A stretch of 64,000 nt of DNA from Ruminiclostridium cellobioparum DSM 1351 = ATCC 15832 (lineage in GTDB: Bacteria > Bacillota > Clostridia > Acetivibrionales > DSM-1351): positions 130,100-194,099 of the forward strand of contig NZ_KK211294.1 in NCBI RefSeq assembly GCF_000621505.1, written 5' to 3'. The notes under the pieces are model-generated. The model did not search any database, was not told the DNA's origin, and saw nothing but the letters and a program-made list of their open reading frames with translations. Both the position numbers and the translations under genes were made by a program. This document shows, piece by piece, positions 1-8,563 of the stretch. Position 1 is the first letter of the stretch. Each line of letters opens with the position of its first letter.

Positions 1-2
1 TT

Positions 3-710
3 CCGTCAATAAACGAAGGTATGGTACCGGTAGGGGGAGAACTGATAAAATACCCTGATCATGGTGAAATATGGACTATGGCCTTCAGCAGTGAAATTAC
101 CGGTGAGAAGCTGGTCCTGCATGGAATCAGCTCGATTTTATCATATGAGTATAAAAAGATACTAAGTGTACAGGGGGATCAGCTTTTGATCCGATATATC
201 ATTGATAACACCGGTACCGCAGATATTCCCTGTTTATGGGCAATGCACTGTCTTATCCGGTGTGAAGAGGATATGGAGCTGATATTTCCCGAAGGAACAA
301 AAGAGATAAGAAATGTCTATAAAAGCAAGTACTTGGGAGAGGTAGACCGGATTCATCCCTATCCTTCGGTTCTTATGGAGGATGGGAGCGAATTCCGACT
401 GGACAGGATTTTCCCGGAGAATGCCGGAAAATGTGAGAAATATTATGTGAATGGCAGGGTTGATACGGGGATGTGCGGAGCCTATTATCCCGGCAGGGAT
501 GTAGCCTATAGGGTATATTTCCATAAGGAGAGACTGCCGTATTTGGGATTCTGGCTCACCGAAGGGGGCTTCAGGGGGGATTATAATTGTGCACTGGAGC
601 CGGCTAACGGTTTTTATGATTCAATAGCAACCGCACGGAAAAATAATGCGGTATACAATTTAAAAGCTGGAGAAGCCTTGACCTTTGACTTGAAAATTGA
701 ATTAAAGTGA
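3..710 (+). CDS. aldose 1-epimerase-like protein, 5' end missing
   Basis: The reading frame is open from the first bases of the window, so the true start lies upstream; only the C-terminal 235 or so residues are seen. The beta-rich sequence, with WAMH near the middle preceded by a run about an asparagine-glycine turn (DNTGTADIPCLWAMH), resembles the galactose-mutarotase superfamily, whose members interconvert sugar anomers or bind carbohydrate. I cannot place catalytic residues with certainty because the N-terminal half is absent. It precedes a MerR-type regulator and a sugar-metabolism operon, which fits a carbohydrate role. A noncatalytic sugar-binding relative remains possible. Confidence 0.6.
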   Translation, partial: PSINEGMVPVGGELIKYPDHGEIWTMAFSSEITGEKLVLHGISSILSYEYKKILSVQGDQLLIRYIIDNTGTADIPCLWAMHCLIRCEEDMELIFPEGTKEIRNVYKSKYLGEVDRIHPYPSVLMEDGSEFRLDRIFPENAGKCEKYYVNGRVDTGMCGAYYPGRDVAYRVYFHKERLPYLGFWLTEGGFRGDYNCALEPANGFYDSIATARKNNAVYNLKAGEALTFDLKIELK

Positions 711-788
711 TGCAGACAATATTGAAAATCAGAAATAAATTCTATGTAACCTGAAAATGTAACACGAAAAAATATTTTCAAAAAGATA

Positions 789-819
789 TTGACTCCGACC
801 CTGGGTCAGACCTTATAGT
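789..819 (+). promoter_or_regulatory. MerR-type promoter with 19-bp spacer and operator
   Basis: TTGACT (789-794) and TATAGT (814-819) are separated by 19 bp instead of the usual 17. A GACCC-T-GGGTC dyad sits in the spacer. MerR-family activators act on exactly such overlong promoters by twisting the DNA. The TipA-like gene starts 22 bp downstream of the -10 box, so this is probably an autoregulated promoter. Confidence 0.75.
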
Positions 820-840
820 AACATCTGGGAGGTGAATCGC

Positions 841-1587
841 ATGTCGTATACGGTGAATGAAGTAGCAAAAATATCCGGCGTAACAATCAAAACACTTTAC
901 CATTATCAGAAGATCGGATTGCTTATGCCGGAAAGAGTTGCTGAAAACGGATACAGGTATTACGGTGACAAAGAGCTTGAAAAGCTCCAGCAAATCCTGT
1001 TTTTCCGTGAACTTGATTTTTCACTGGAGAAAATAATACTTGTCATGCAGAACGAACCCTCCCGGCTGCGGTGCCTATGCGAACAAAAAACTCTGTTGAT
1101 GGCGCGCCGGCAGAGACTGGGCAGCATATTGCACACGCTTGAAGAAGCTATTATTCATGCGGAGAAAGGAGTTACTATGAGCAAAGAAAAAATGTTTACG
1201 GGACTGAACAAGCAGGAGTGGGAGGAAACGCTGTCCGGGCAAAACGAATACCTGAAAAAAGAGTACGGATACGATATGCTGTCCGAAAACGATATCAAAC
1301 CGGACGAACTCAATGAGCACTCCCAACAGGCTGCAAAGTTTATGATGTTCATGGCTGATGCACTGAAAAATGGAGTTCGGCCTGATGATGCCGGCATTAA
1401 GGAAGCTGTCGGGAAGCACATCTCCTATGTTAACGAAAGGATTCATCCCACAGATGCCAAAGCCTTTTTGGGAGAAACAGAGTTTTTCCTGACGGACGAT
1501 TTCCATCGTAATATGTATGAAAGCATCCAAACCGGTCTTAGTTATTACATTTTTGCAGCTGCAAAAATGTTTGCCCAAAATCAATGA
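841..1587 (+). CDS. MerR family regulator with TipAS ligand-binding domain
   Basis: Predicted drug- or ligand-responsive transcription activator of 248 residues. Residues 1-70 form the MerR winged helix-turn-helix (YTVNEVAKISGVTIKTLYHY), a helical dimerisation stretch follows to about residue 110, and residues 113-248 match the TipAS antibiotic-recognition domain. I chose the ATG at 841 because GGGAGG sits 7 bp upstream; an in-frame GTG at 832 overlaps that ribosome site. A second in-frame ATG at 1177 has its own strong ribosome site and would give only the TipAS part. The promoter has the expected overlong spacer. The inducing compound cannot be deduced; TipA homologues bind thiopeptides or other cyclic molecules. 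Confidence 0.85.
   Translation: MSYTVNEVAKISGVTIKTLYHYQKIGLLMPERVAENGYRYYGDKELEKLQQILFFRELDFSLEKIILVMQNEPSRLRCLCEQKTLLMARRQRLGSILHTLEEAIIHAEKGVTMSKEKMFTGLNKQEWEETLSGQNEYLKKEYGYDMLSENDIKPDELNEHSQQAAKFMMFMADALKNGVRPDDAGIKEAVGKHISYVNERIHPTDAKAFLGETEFFLTDDFHRNMYESIQTGLSYYIFAAAKMFAQNQ
1165..1179 (+). promoter_or_regulatory. internal ribosome site and ATG for a TipAS-like short form
   Basis: AAAGGAG at 1165-1171 lies 5 bp before an in-frame ATG at 1177-1179, exactly where the TipAS domain begins. Translation from here would give a 136-residue ligand-binding protein lacking the DNA-binding domain. The Streptomyces tipA gene is known to make TipAL and TipAS from one transcript in this way. Confidence 0.65.
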
Positions 1588-1615
1588 CAAATTTAAAACC
1601 ATATTAAAAACATGT

Positions 1616-1651
1616 ACCACACATTCATTAAAAAGATGTGTGGTTTTTTTT
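1616..1651 (+). terminator. rho-independent terminator after the TipA-like gene
   Basis: A 9-bp perfect stem (ACCACACAT / ATGTGTGGT) with an 11-base loop is followed by a run of eight T. It separates the regulator from the downstream sugar operon. Confidence 0.9.
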
Positions 1652-1881
1652 AGTTATATGTTATATGGCTGTATTCAAATGCCATATTGAGGTTGGGTTT
1701 ATGCATTTACTGGAAGATGTTTACAAAACAAGTCGTTATAATTATACATATTTTATAAAAATGGAATATTGTGGAAGATATGTTTGACATGATAAAATCG
1801 TAACAAATAAACGGAAAAGCATTAATAAAATACAATTTGGAACAAAAAGTCATGAAATTTATAAAAAAGGAGGGTGCACAT

Positions 1882-2709
1882 ATGCTTGCAGAAAAAGATC
1901 AGGTTTTTTTAAAGAATGAGTCCAACGAGATAAGAAAATTAATCATCAGGTTCTCAAATCCGGAATTGTCGAATCATTTCGGCGGTCCCTTCTCTTCTGT
2001 GGAGATAATGACATATTTATATATGTTTGTTATGAAAGATATGGATTTATCACAAAAGGAGAGGGATAAACTTATACTTTCAAAGGGCCATTGCTGTCCG
2101 ACCTTTTACGCACTTCTGGGACGGCGGGGATACCTCTCGGAAGAGGAACTCCATACTTATAAAAAATTAAACAGCCCCTTACAGGTTCAGCCCGACATGA
2201 AAAGGCTTCCGTTTGTAGATTTTTCTTCCGGTTCGTTGGGACAGGGCTTATCGGTTGCTGTGGGGATGGCAATAGCAAACAAAATGAAGAACTCAAAAAA
2301 TAATATATATGTCATTCTGGGGGATGGAGAAATCCAGGAAGGACAGATATGGGAAGCAGCAATGGCAGCTTCCAAGTACAGGCTTGACAATCTTATATGT
2401 TTTCTTGATAAAAATAATCTGCAATCTGACGGAAATGTATGTGATGTAATGCCTATAGAACCGGTAGCAAAGAAATGGGAAACTTTCGGCTGGTTTGTAA
2501 CTGAAGCCGACGGACATGATTTTTGCCAGATCGATCAAAAGTTTAAAGAATGCTCACAAGCGTCCGGTGTTCCCAAAATGATTGTCTGCAATACGGTAAA
2601 GGGCAAAGGCGTATCGTTTATGGAAAATAAGTATGAATGGCACAGCAAAATCCTCAGCAATGACATGAAGCTGCTGGCGCTGAAAGAACTGGAGGGGATG
2701 GTATGTTAA
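1882..2709 (+). CDS. transketolase, N-terminal (TPP-binding) subunit
   Basis: The 275-residue protein carries the thiamine-diphosphate half of a split transketolase. The GDGE-X-QEGQ stretch followed by KNN matches the GDG...NN cofactor motif, and GSLGQGLSVAVGMA is typical of the family. The start at 1882 has AGGAGGG 7 bp upstream; an in-frame ATG at 1837 has no comparable site. The gene overlaps the C-terminal subunit by 7 bp, so the two are translationally coupled. Split transketolases serve the pentose phosphate pathway but are also recruited to specialised pathways (for example apulose-4-phosphate and sulfofructose cleavage), and this operon context suggests a dedicated pathway. The two-carbon donor substrate cannot be read from sequence. 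Confidence 0.92.
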   Translation: MLAEKDQVFLKNESNEIRKLIIRFSNPELSNHFGGPFSSVEIMTYLYMFVMKDMDLSQKERDKLILSKGHCCPTFYALLGRRGYLSEEELHTYKKLNSPLQVQPDMKRLPFVDFSSGSLGQGLSVAVGMAIANKMKNSKNNIYVILGDGEIQEGQIWEAAMAASKYRLDNLICFLDKNNLQSDGNVCDVMPIEPVAKKWETFGWFVTEADGHDFCQIDQKFKECSQASGVPKMIVCNTVKGKGVSFMENKYEWHSKILSNDMKLLALKELEGMVC

Positions 2710-3680
2710 AATACGAAACCATGCAGGAATATTCCGAGGCCTTGCTGTATCAGGGCGAAACAAATCAAAGGATTGTTGTGGTGGATTGTGATCTTGGGGA
2801 GCCCTCAGGAACAAAAAGTTTCAGGGAAAGGTTTCCCCACCGTTACATAAATGTGGGCATAGCCGAGCAAAATGCCGTGGGGGTTGCGGCAGGTCTGGCC
2901 AGCGAGGGATTTATACCCCTGGTGCATTCCTTTTCCATGTTTGCATCCTTAAGAACCTGTGAACAGATAAGGAACAGTCTCTGCTATACAAATATGAATG
3001 TCAAGGTTGTGGGAACAAGAGCCGGAATTTCCAACAGCTACCTGGGAGCAACACATCATGCAATTGAGGACATTGCAGTAATGTCTTCCATACCAAACAT
3101 GGTTGTTGTTTCGCCCTGTGACGGGAAGGAAGTCAGAAATGCTTTAAAAGCTTCCATAGAATATGACGGTCCTGTTTACTTGAGAATAAACAAAACCAAT
3201 ACCGAAAATATCTCAAAAAATGATTTTATGCTGGGCAAAGCAAGTGTGATAAGGGATGGCAGGGATTTGACGCTTATAGGAACGGGGGATCAGGTAATAA
3301 ACTGTGTTAAGGCAGCAGATACATTAATGGGATACGGTCTGAGCGTCAGAGTAGTAAATATGTCAACCATAAAACCTGTGGATGAGCAGATAATTGTTGA
3401 AAGTGCAAAAAGAACAGGGGCTGTGGTTGTTGCCGAAACCGGCAATATGTTAAACGGCCTGGGGGCCCAGGTGTGCAGGGTGGTATGCAGGGAAAGACCT
3501 GTGCCTGTGAGAATTGTCGGAATAAATGACAGCTTTACCGAGACGGGGAGTTATTACGAATTAATGCACAAATACCGTATAGACGAGAACAGTATTGTAA
3601 AAGCTGCGCTGGAAAGCGTGAATTTTAAAGTTCCGGTTACAGCCGGGCTGCCGGATGAATTCAAGGATGATATTGCCTGA
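2703..3680 (+). CDS. transketolase, C-terminal subunit
   Basis: The 325-residue protein carries the pyrimidine-binding and C-terminal domains of transketolase. INVGIAEQNAVGVAAGLA contains the glutamate that activates the TPP aminopyrimidine, and a C-terminal transketolase-C domain occupies about residues 185-310. The start overlaps the end of the N-terminal subunit and is preceded by GGAGGGGATGGT. Together the two subunits should form one transketolase active site at their interface. A 163-bp AT-rich gap with 13-bp repeats follows before the HAD gene. Confidence 0.92.
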   Translation: MLKYETMQEYSEALLYQGETNQRIVVVDCDLGEPSGTKSFRERFPHRYINVGIAEQNAVGVAAGLASEGFIPLVHSFSMFASLRTCEQIRNSLCYTNMNVKVVGTRAGISNSYLGATHHAIEDIAVMSSIPNMVVVSPCDGKEVRNALKASIEYDGPVYLRINKTNTENISKNDFMLGKASVIRDGRDLTLIGTGDQVINCVKAADTLMGYGLSVRVVNMSTIKPVDEQIIVESAKRTGAVVVAETGNMLNGLGAQVCRVVCRERPVPVRIVGINDSFTETGSYYELMHKYRIDENSIVKAALESVNFKVPVTAGLPDEFKDDIA

Positions 3681-3704
3681 TTGAGTAACTTTAATAGCAT
3701 TTGA

Positions 3705-3769
3705 TTTATGAATTTAATGAATGAATATGATTTATGAATTTAATTTATGAATTTAATGTATGAATTTGA
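3705..3769 (+). repeat. 13-bp AT-rich tandem repeat in the operon
   Basis: The unit TTTATGAATTTAA occurs at 3705-3717, 3731-3743 and 3744-3756, with a degenerate copy at 3757-3769. It fills the gap between the transketolase and HAD genes. I see no reading frame, terminator or clear promoter in it. Confidence 0.7.
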
Positions 3770-3843
3770 TTTATAGATAGTATTTATGAATGGGATTCAT
3801 GGAAATGCGAAAGCTCATTTGCATATTTGTGGAGGGTGAGATA

Positions 3844-4500
3844 ATGATAAAAGCAGTTATTTTTGATTTTGACGGAGTACTTTTTAACTCCAGAGAAGTC
3901 CAGAGAAAAGCTTTAAATGAAAGCTACCGCCTGGTTGTTAAAAATGGACAGCCATCATTTGAAGAATTTTTAAGTCATAGCGGGGATTCAATATTTAATA
4001 TACTTAAAAAAATGGGTTTGCCTGAAGAAATGGCAGGTTACTACTTAGGCCTGATAAAAGAGAATGCCGGCGGCGTAAAGATATATGATGGGATAAATGA
4101 GCTTTTGGATCAACTGCGCAGAGACGGTTTTCGGCTTGCAATATGCACGGGCAGGGATAAAAAAAGCACCATGCAGCTAATTGATATGAACAGCTTGAAT
4201 GATTACTTTGATGTAATAGTTTGCGCTGATGATGTTTTGTATCCTAAACCGAATCCGCAGATTTTAAATCAGGCTGTCGGCCAGCTGGACATGGTCAAAG
4301 AATCCTGCGTAATGATAGGAGACAGCTGCAATGATTTGATTTGTGCAAAAAATGCAGGTGTTAAAAGCATTGCGGTGGGGTGGGGAGATACCTCGGAGGA
4401 GGTTTTAAAACAGCAAAGGCCTGATTTTTTTGTCAGATCCCCGGAGGAATTGTACGAGTGTATCAAAGGAAGAGAGCTTCTATTGAGTGTTAACTATTAA
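3844..4500 (+). CDS. HAD-superfamily phosphatase (phosphoglycolate phosphatase-like)
   Basis: The 218-residue HAD hydrolase has all four motifs: nucleophile D8 and acid D10 in FDFDGV, T102 in CTGRDKK, K135 in YPKPNP, and D160/D164 in GDSCND. A helical cap domain of about 60 residues lies between motifs I and II (subclass I). The start at 3844 follows GGAGGGTGAGATA; the in-frame ATG at 3790 lacks a ribosome site. It probably removes phosphate from a sugar phosphate made by this operon. Its placement beside an arabinose-5-phosphate-isomerase-like gene resembles the KpsF/KdsC partnership, although this protein is of the larger capped type and not KdsC. Confidence 0.85.
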   Translation: MIKAVIFDFDGVLFNSREVQRKALNESYRLVVKNGQPSFEEFLSHSGDSIFNILKKMGLPEEMAGYYLGLIKENAGGVKIYDGINELLDQLRRDGFRLAICTGRDKKSTMQLIDMNSLNDYFDVIVCADDVLYPKPNPQILNQAVGQLDMVKESCVMIGDSCNDLICAKNAGVKSIAVGWGDTSEEVLKQQRPDFFVRSPEELYECIKGRELLLSVNY

Positions 4501-4519
4501 GGGGGGTGTCACATCACAT

Positions 4520-5488
4520 ATGGATATAATTAGAGAAGCAAAAAAGGTTTTTGATATTGAAATTGAGACACTGGAAAGTGTGAAGAACAATTTGGGAACG
4601 GAATTTGAAAAGGTTGTTCGAAGCATAGCCGATTGTGAAGGAAGAGTTATTTTTATCGGAATGGGAAAATCCGCGCATATAGCAGGTAAGATTTCAGCTA
4701 CCATGTCAAGTTTGGGCGTTCCGTCATTTTTTCTGAATGCGGGGGAATGTGCCCACGGCGATCTGGGATTGATACAGGAAAAGGATGTAGTTGTGCTGAT
4801 AAGCAACAGCGGTGAAACTGAAGAAATAATTCAAATAATACCGTCTTTAAAAAAAATCCAGGCTAAAATCATCAGCATAACCGGGAATAGAAAATCAACA
4901 CTGGAAAGGAATTCCGGTATCACTTTGAAGCTGAACATCATTCAGGAGGCATGTTCCTTAAATCTTGCCCCCACCTCCAGCACCACGGCTGTTCTGGTAC
5001 TGGGTGATGCTCTTGCGGTTGTACTGTCCCGGTTAATTAACTTTACATCGGACAGGTTTGCCGTGTACCATCCCAAAGGTGCTTTGGGCAAAAGGCTGCT
5101 GACATATGTCAGGGACCTGATGTACTCGGGAGCCGAGAATCCCGTCATACATGAAGAGGCGGCAATAAAAGACGTTATAATTCAGATGAACAGGGAACAA
5201 ATGGGAATTGTCAATGTTGTTGATGAGAATAACAAATTAACAGGGATAATTACAAATAAGGAATTGCTTGACTGTGTGGACAAAAACGGTTTGCATACCG
5301 AGCTTAAAGCTTCTGCAATAATGAACCGTTCTCCAAAGGTTGTTAAACCCGACATGAAAGCATCTGAAATAATGGAAATGGTAAATTCAGATTCTGAAAT
5401 ATGGTTTTTGACAGTTATAAATGATTGCTTTGAGCCTATTGGTGTTGTTAAAGTTAAAGATTTTATCAGGATGGGGCTTTCGGCATAA
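4520..5488 (+). CDS. KpsF/GutQ-type SIS-CBS sugar-phosphate isomerase (arabinose-5-phosphate isomerase-like)
   Basis: A 322-residue protein with an N-terminal SIS domain (about 35-170) and two CBS domains (about 205-320), the full KpsF/KdsD layout. Diagnostic stretches are GMGKSAHIAGKISAT, GECAHGDLG (75-83), ISNSGET (94-100) and PTSSTTAVLVLGDALAV. The family interconverts ribulose 5-phosphate and arabinose 5-phosphate, normally for KDO in Gram-negative outer membranes. This genome looks Gram-positive, so the product probably enters another glycan or metabolite. I prefer the ATG at 4520 since family members start here; a GTG at 4487 is in frame and overlaps the HAD gene. Confidence 0.85.
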   Translation: MDIIREAKKVFDIEIETLESVKNNLGTEFEKVVRSIADCEGRVIFIGMGKSAHIAGKISATMSSLGVPSFFLNAGECAHGDLGLIQEKDVVVLISNSGETEEIIQIIPSLKKIQAKIISITGNRKSTLERNSGITLKLNIIQEACSLNLAPTSSTTAVLVLGDALAVVLSRLINFTSDRFAVYHPKGALGKRLLTYVRDLMYSGAENPVIHEEAAIKDVIIQMNREQMGIVNVVDENNKLTGIITNKELLDCVDKNGLHTELKASAIMNRSPKVVKPDMKASEIMEMVNSDSEIWFLTVINDCFEPIGVVKVKDFIRMGLSA

Positions 5489-5536
5489 AAAGACAGGATA
5501 TAAAAACTATAAAACAGAGAGGAGTGGCAACATTAA

Positions 5537-6550
5537 ATGTTAAATGAAACAGCGGCATTCATTATGCCACACTATGCCTCTGACCGGGACCACAGGAATA
5601 TATTATTCCTGAAAGCTGCCATAGACGGAGTTTTCGGCCAGACCGATGAAAACTGGCATTTGATTATTGTAGATGACGCTTCTGCCAGCATTGCTGCAAA
5701 GGATTTTTTAAAAGACCTTTGCCAAAAGCATCCCCGGAGGATAAGTGTAATATTTGAAGATAAAAACAGGGGGCAGGGGGCTTGCAGAAATATTGGAATA
5801 GTTTACGCTTATAAAAATAATTTTCCTATAATTCTATTTAATGATGCGGATGATATCTCACATGAAAAAAGGCTGGAAACAGTAAGAAAAATATTTGCGG
5901 AGGACGGGGAGGCAGATGTGGTCTATACTACGTTCGAGGTTATTGACGAGCACAATAGGCCTGTGGCAGCTGAAAAAATTGCACCTTCAATACAGGAAAT
6001 TATTACATCTCACAAAACAAATCCTCCCCAGGGCCATGACTGCTGGATCAGGATAGGAACCGATACGGGATACGTCAATCTGACTTCTGCGACAGCTGTT
6101 AGAACCTGCCTTGCATATAAATGTCCGTTCCCTGAAGAAAGAGTGTCTGAGGATGCGGTAACCTGGATGAAATATTCGGCTTTGGGCGGGAAGTTCGTAT
6201 ATACCGGTGAAATCCCATCCCTGTATAGAAATCCACAGAATACTGAAGGTTCTTCATCCCGTACCAGGGAAGGTGGAAGGGAAAAGTTCTTTGAAAAAGT
6301 TGTGAAGGTCAATACCGAGGGATTTTTAGAATGTATTGATATGGGCCTGAAAAACGGCAGCCTGCAAAACGAACAAATAAAAGAGCTCATGGTGAAGTTT
6401 TACATAAAGCAGGCCAAAACCGTCTATTATGAAAAAATATATGATCTGGCCTATAAGGAGATATCAAAAGCATTAAATCTGTCAATAGACCTGGCTTTTA
6501 AAAATTTATCCCAACAAGGTCTTGAGGATGTCCTGGAAAAATGCCTGTAA
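5537..6550 (+). CDS. family 2 glycosyltransferase
   Basis: The 337-residue protein has a GT-A fold N-terminal domain: a start like AAFIMPHYASD, nucleotide-binding VDDAS, the DXD-type NDADD metal site near residue 100, and a SEDAVTW acidic pair near residue 205 as the likely base region. The C-terminal 90 residues are helical and unassigned. There is no signal peptide or membrane segment, so it should act in the cytoplasm. It transfers an activated sugar to an unknown acceptor. Its presence among isomerase, transketolase and aldolase genes argues that the operon makes and attaches an unusual sugar rather than merely degrading one, but this is inference. Confidence 0.82.
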   Translation: MLNETAAFIMPHYASDRDHRNILFLKAAIDGVFGQTDENWHLIIVDDASASIAAKDFLKDLCQKHPRRISVIFEDKNRGQGACRNIGIVYAYKNNFPIILFNDADDISHEKRLETVRKIFAEDGEADVVYTTFEVIDEHNRPVAAEKIAPSIQEIITSHKTNPPQGHDCWIRIGTDTGYVNLTSATAVRTCLAYKCPFPEERVSEDAVTWMKYSALGGKFVYTGEIPSLYRNPQNTEGSSSRTREGGREKFFEKVVKVNTEGFLECIDMGLKNGSLQNEQIKELMVKFYIKQAKTVYYEKIYDLAYKEISKALNLSIDLAFKNLSQQGLEDVLEKCL

Positions 6551-6605
6551 ATACCTGTAAGAGTGACAGGAGGCATTTATATAAATTGTATTCAGGAGGA
6601 AGTAT

Positions 6606-7310
6606 ATGGTGACTGTAAAGGAAATTGCAAAAATGATCGACCATTCCCTGTTGAGGCCTGAATTGACCGAAGCACAGGTGAGAGAGGGGTGCAGACTGGC
6701 AAGGGAGTATGATACCGCTTCAGTTTGCGTAAAGCCCTGTGATGTAAAAATTGCAAAAGAAGAACTTCAAGGCAGCGATGTACTGGTAACCACTGTAATC
6801 GGTTTTCCCCACGGCTCAAATAAAACATCCGTCAAAGTGGCCGAAGCTGTGGAGGCCATTGACGAAGGGGCAGCGGAGCTTGACATGGTGCTGAATATCG
6901 GAAGGCTGCTTTCAAGGCAGTTTGACTATGTCGAAGCCGATATAAAAGCTGTTGTGGATGCGGCCCACAGCCAGGGTGTGCTTGTAAAGGTGATTCTGGA
7001 AAACTGCTATTTAACAGATGAACTGAAGGAAATTGCCTGCAGGATCTGTGAAAAGGTCAATGCGGATTTTGTAAAAACCTCAACAGGCTTTGGCACGGGA
7101 GGAGCTACGCTTAAGGACCTTGAACTCATGCGCAGAACATGCAGCGAAAAAGTAAGGGTTAAAGCGGCAGGCGGTGTCAGAACACTGGATGGAGCCCTGG
7201 AAGTCAGAAGCAAAGGAGCGGTCAGGTTTGGCGCCACCGCTACCAAAGCTATCATTGATGAGGCTGAACAGAGGGAGCAGTCAGGAACATTACGCGAAGC
7301 AGAAATATAA
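6606..7310 (+). CDS. deoC: deoxyribose-phosphate aldolase
   Basis: The 234-residue class I aldolase shows the DeoC active site: Lys157 in FVKTSTGFG forms the Schiff base, with Lys186 in VKAAGG and Asp93 in ELDMVLN assisting. The family joins or splits acetaldehyde and glyceraldehyde 3-phosphate to 2-deoxyribose 5-phosphate. The start follows AGGAGG at 5-bp spacing. It is not with nucleoside phosphorylase or phosphopentomutase genes, so a biosynthetic or alternative aldol reaction within this operon is possible. The protein is of normal length. Confidence 0.93.
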   Translation: MVTVKEIAKMIDHSLLRPELTEAQVREGCRLAREYDTASVCVKPCDVKIAKEELQGSDVLVTTVIGFPHGSNKTSVKVAEAVEAIDEGAAELDMVLNIGRLLSRQFDYVEADIKAVVDAAHSQGVLVKVILENCYLTDELKEIACRICEKVNADFVKTSTGFGTGGATLKDLELMRRTCSEKVRVKAAGGVRTLDGALEVRSKGAVRFGATATKAIIDEAEQREQSGTLREAEI

Positions 7311-7381
7311 AAAGCTGCTGGTTAATCAGCGGTTAAGGAATAGCAAAAGTATGAAAAAACACAACTTAGGAGGGAAGAACA

Positions 7382-8539
7382 ATGAAGATAGGAATTATCG
7401 GATGCGGGTATATTGCAAACTATTATGCAACAACAATGCCAAACCATCCTGAACTGGAGCTGGCGGGAGTAACGGACATAAATGCCGACCGTGCGGGAAA
7501 ATTCTCGGAATATTATGGTGTAAAGCATTTTAATACTCTGGAGGACCTGCTGGGAGACAGGGAAATATCCATTGTACTAATCTGCACATATCCTCATACC
7601 CATTATGAGCTTGCAAAAGCTATTTTACTTGCAAATAAGCATGTTTATACCGAAAAGCCCATGGGAATGAATTTTGAAGAGGCATCGGAATTGGTTGAAC
7701 TGGCCAAATCCAGAAAGCTGTACATAGCATCCTCACCTAATATTCTTCTGGGAGAATACGCCCAGGGCATTATGAAAGCCCTGAGAGACAACGAAATCGG
7801 CCGGCCGCTCCTGGCATATGCCCACCTTGACGACGGTGCGGTACATCACATGCGCTACTGGACCTGGCACAGCAGAACGGGAACCGAGTGGCCCTACAAA
7901 AACGAGTTTGCGGTGGGAAGCCTTCTGGAGCATGCGGGTTACTGCATCTCCTTATTAACCGCGTTTTTCGGGCCGGCCAGGGAAGTGCAGGCCTATACCC
8001 GCTGCCTGATACCCGACAAACTGTGCAGGAATGTCAATGACACTACCGGCCCTGACTACAGTGAAATAGTTATTGAATTCAGGTCAGGTATGGTGGGACG
8101 GATAACCATCGGTACGGTGGCACCCCGCAATCATTCCCTTATGATAGTGGGGGAGGAGGGAGTTCTTTCCACCGACGCTCTATACTGGGATGTACAACAG
8201 AAGGTGTATATCCAGAGGAGGAAGGATTTAAGATCCACCGATCAGGGGGATGCCAAAGCATATTTAACGGATAAGGAAGAATATACATTCAAAAGACCTA
8301 CAGATTTTGAATTCAGGAGCGGTGACGAAGTAAATGTGGATTGGGCCAAGGGTGTGGCAGAGCTGGCCGAAGCAATATCTCAAAAAAGAAGATGCCGTCT
8401 GGACATGGATCATGCACTTCATATTATGGAGATTATTGATGCGGTAAATACCGACAGGAGCTTCAGCGGACCCCAAAAAATAAGAACAAGCTTTGAACCG
8501 GTACAGCCTGTGGATTGGATAAGGGAAAGTATTGCATGA
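7382..8539 (+). CDS. Gfo/Idh/MocA family oxidoreductase (first copy)
   Basis: A 385-residue NAD(P)-dependent sugar dehydrogenase. The Rossmann motif GIIGCGYIA starts at residue 3, the family signature EKP (TEKPMGM) lies near residue 98, and the C-terminal half forms the substrate-binding sheet. AGGAGG precedes the ATG. It probably oxidises or reduces a hydroxyl on a sugar intermediate of the operon. It differs clearly from the second Gfo/Idh gene at 9836, so the two likely act on different intermediates rather than being recent duplicates. Confidence 0.87.
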   Translation: MKIGIIGCGYIANYYATTMPNHPELELAGVTDINADRAGKFSEYYGVKHFNTLEDLLGDREISIVLICTYPHTHYELAKAILLANKHVYTEKPMGMNFEEASELVELAKSRKLYIASSPNILLGEYAQGIMKALRDNEIGRPLLAYAHLDDGAVHHMRYWTWHSRTGTEWPYKNEFAVGSLLEHAGYCISLLTAFFGPAREVQAYTRCLIPDKLCRNVNDTTGPDYSEIVIEFRSGMVGRITIGTVAPRNHSLMIVGEEGVLSTDALYWDVQQKVYIQRRKDLRSTDQGDAKAYLTDKEEYTFKRPTDFEFRSGDEVNVDWAKGVAELAEAISQKRRCRLDMDHALHIMEIIDAVNTDRSFSGPQKIRTSFEPVQPVDWIRESIA

Positions 8540-8563
8540 GCCGTATGGCTGAGAAGGACTGCT

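Noticed and set aside
4520..5488. Evidence for KDO/LPS synthesis
   Set aside because: The isomerase alone is insufficient; no KDO-8-phosphate synthase, CMP-KDO synthetase or lipid A genes are seen.
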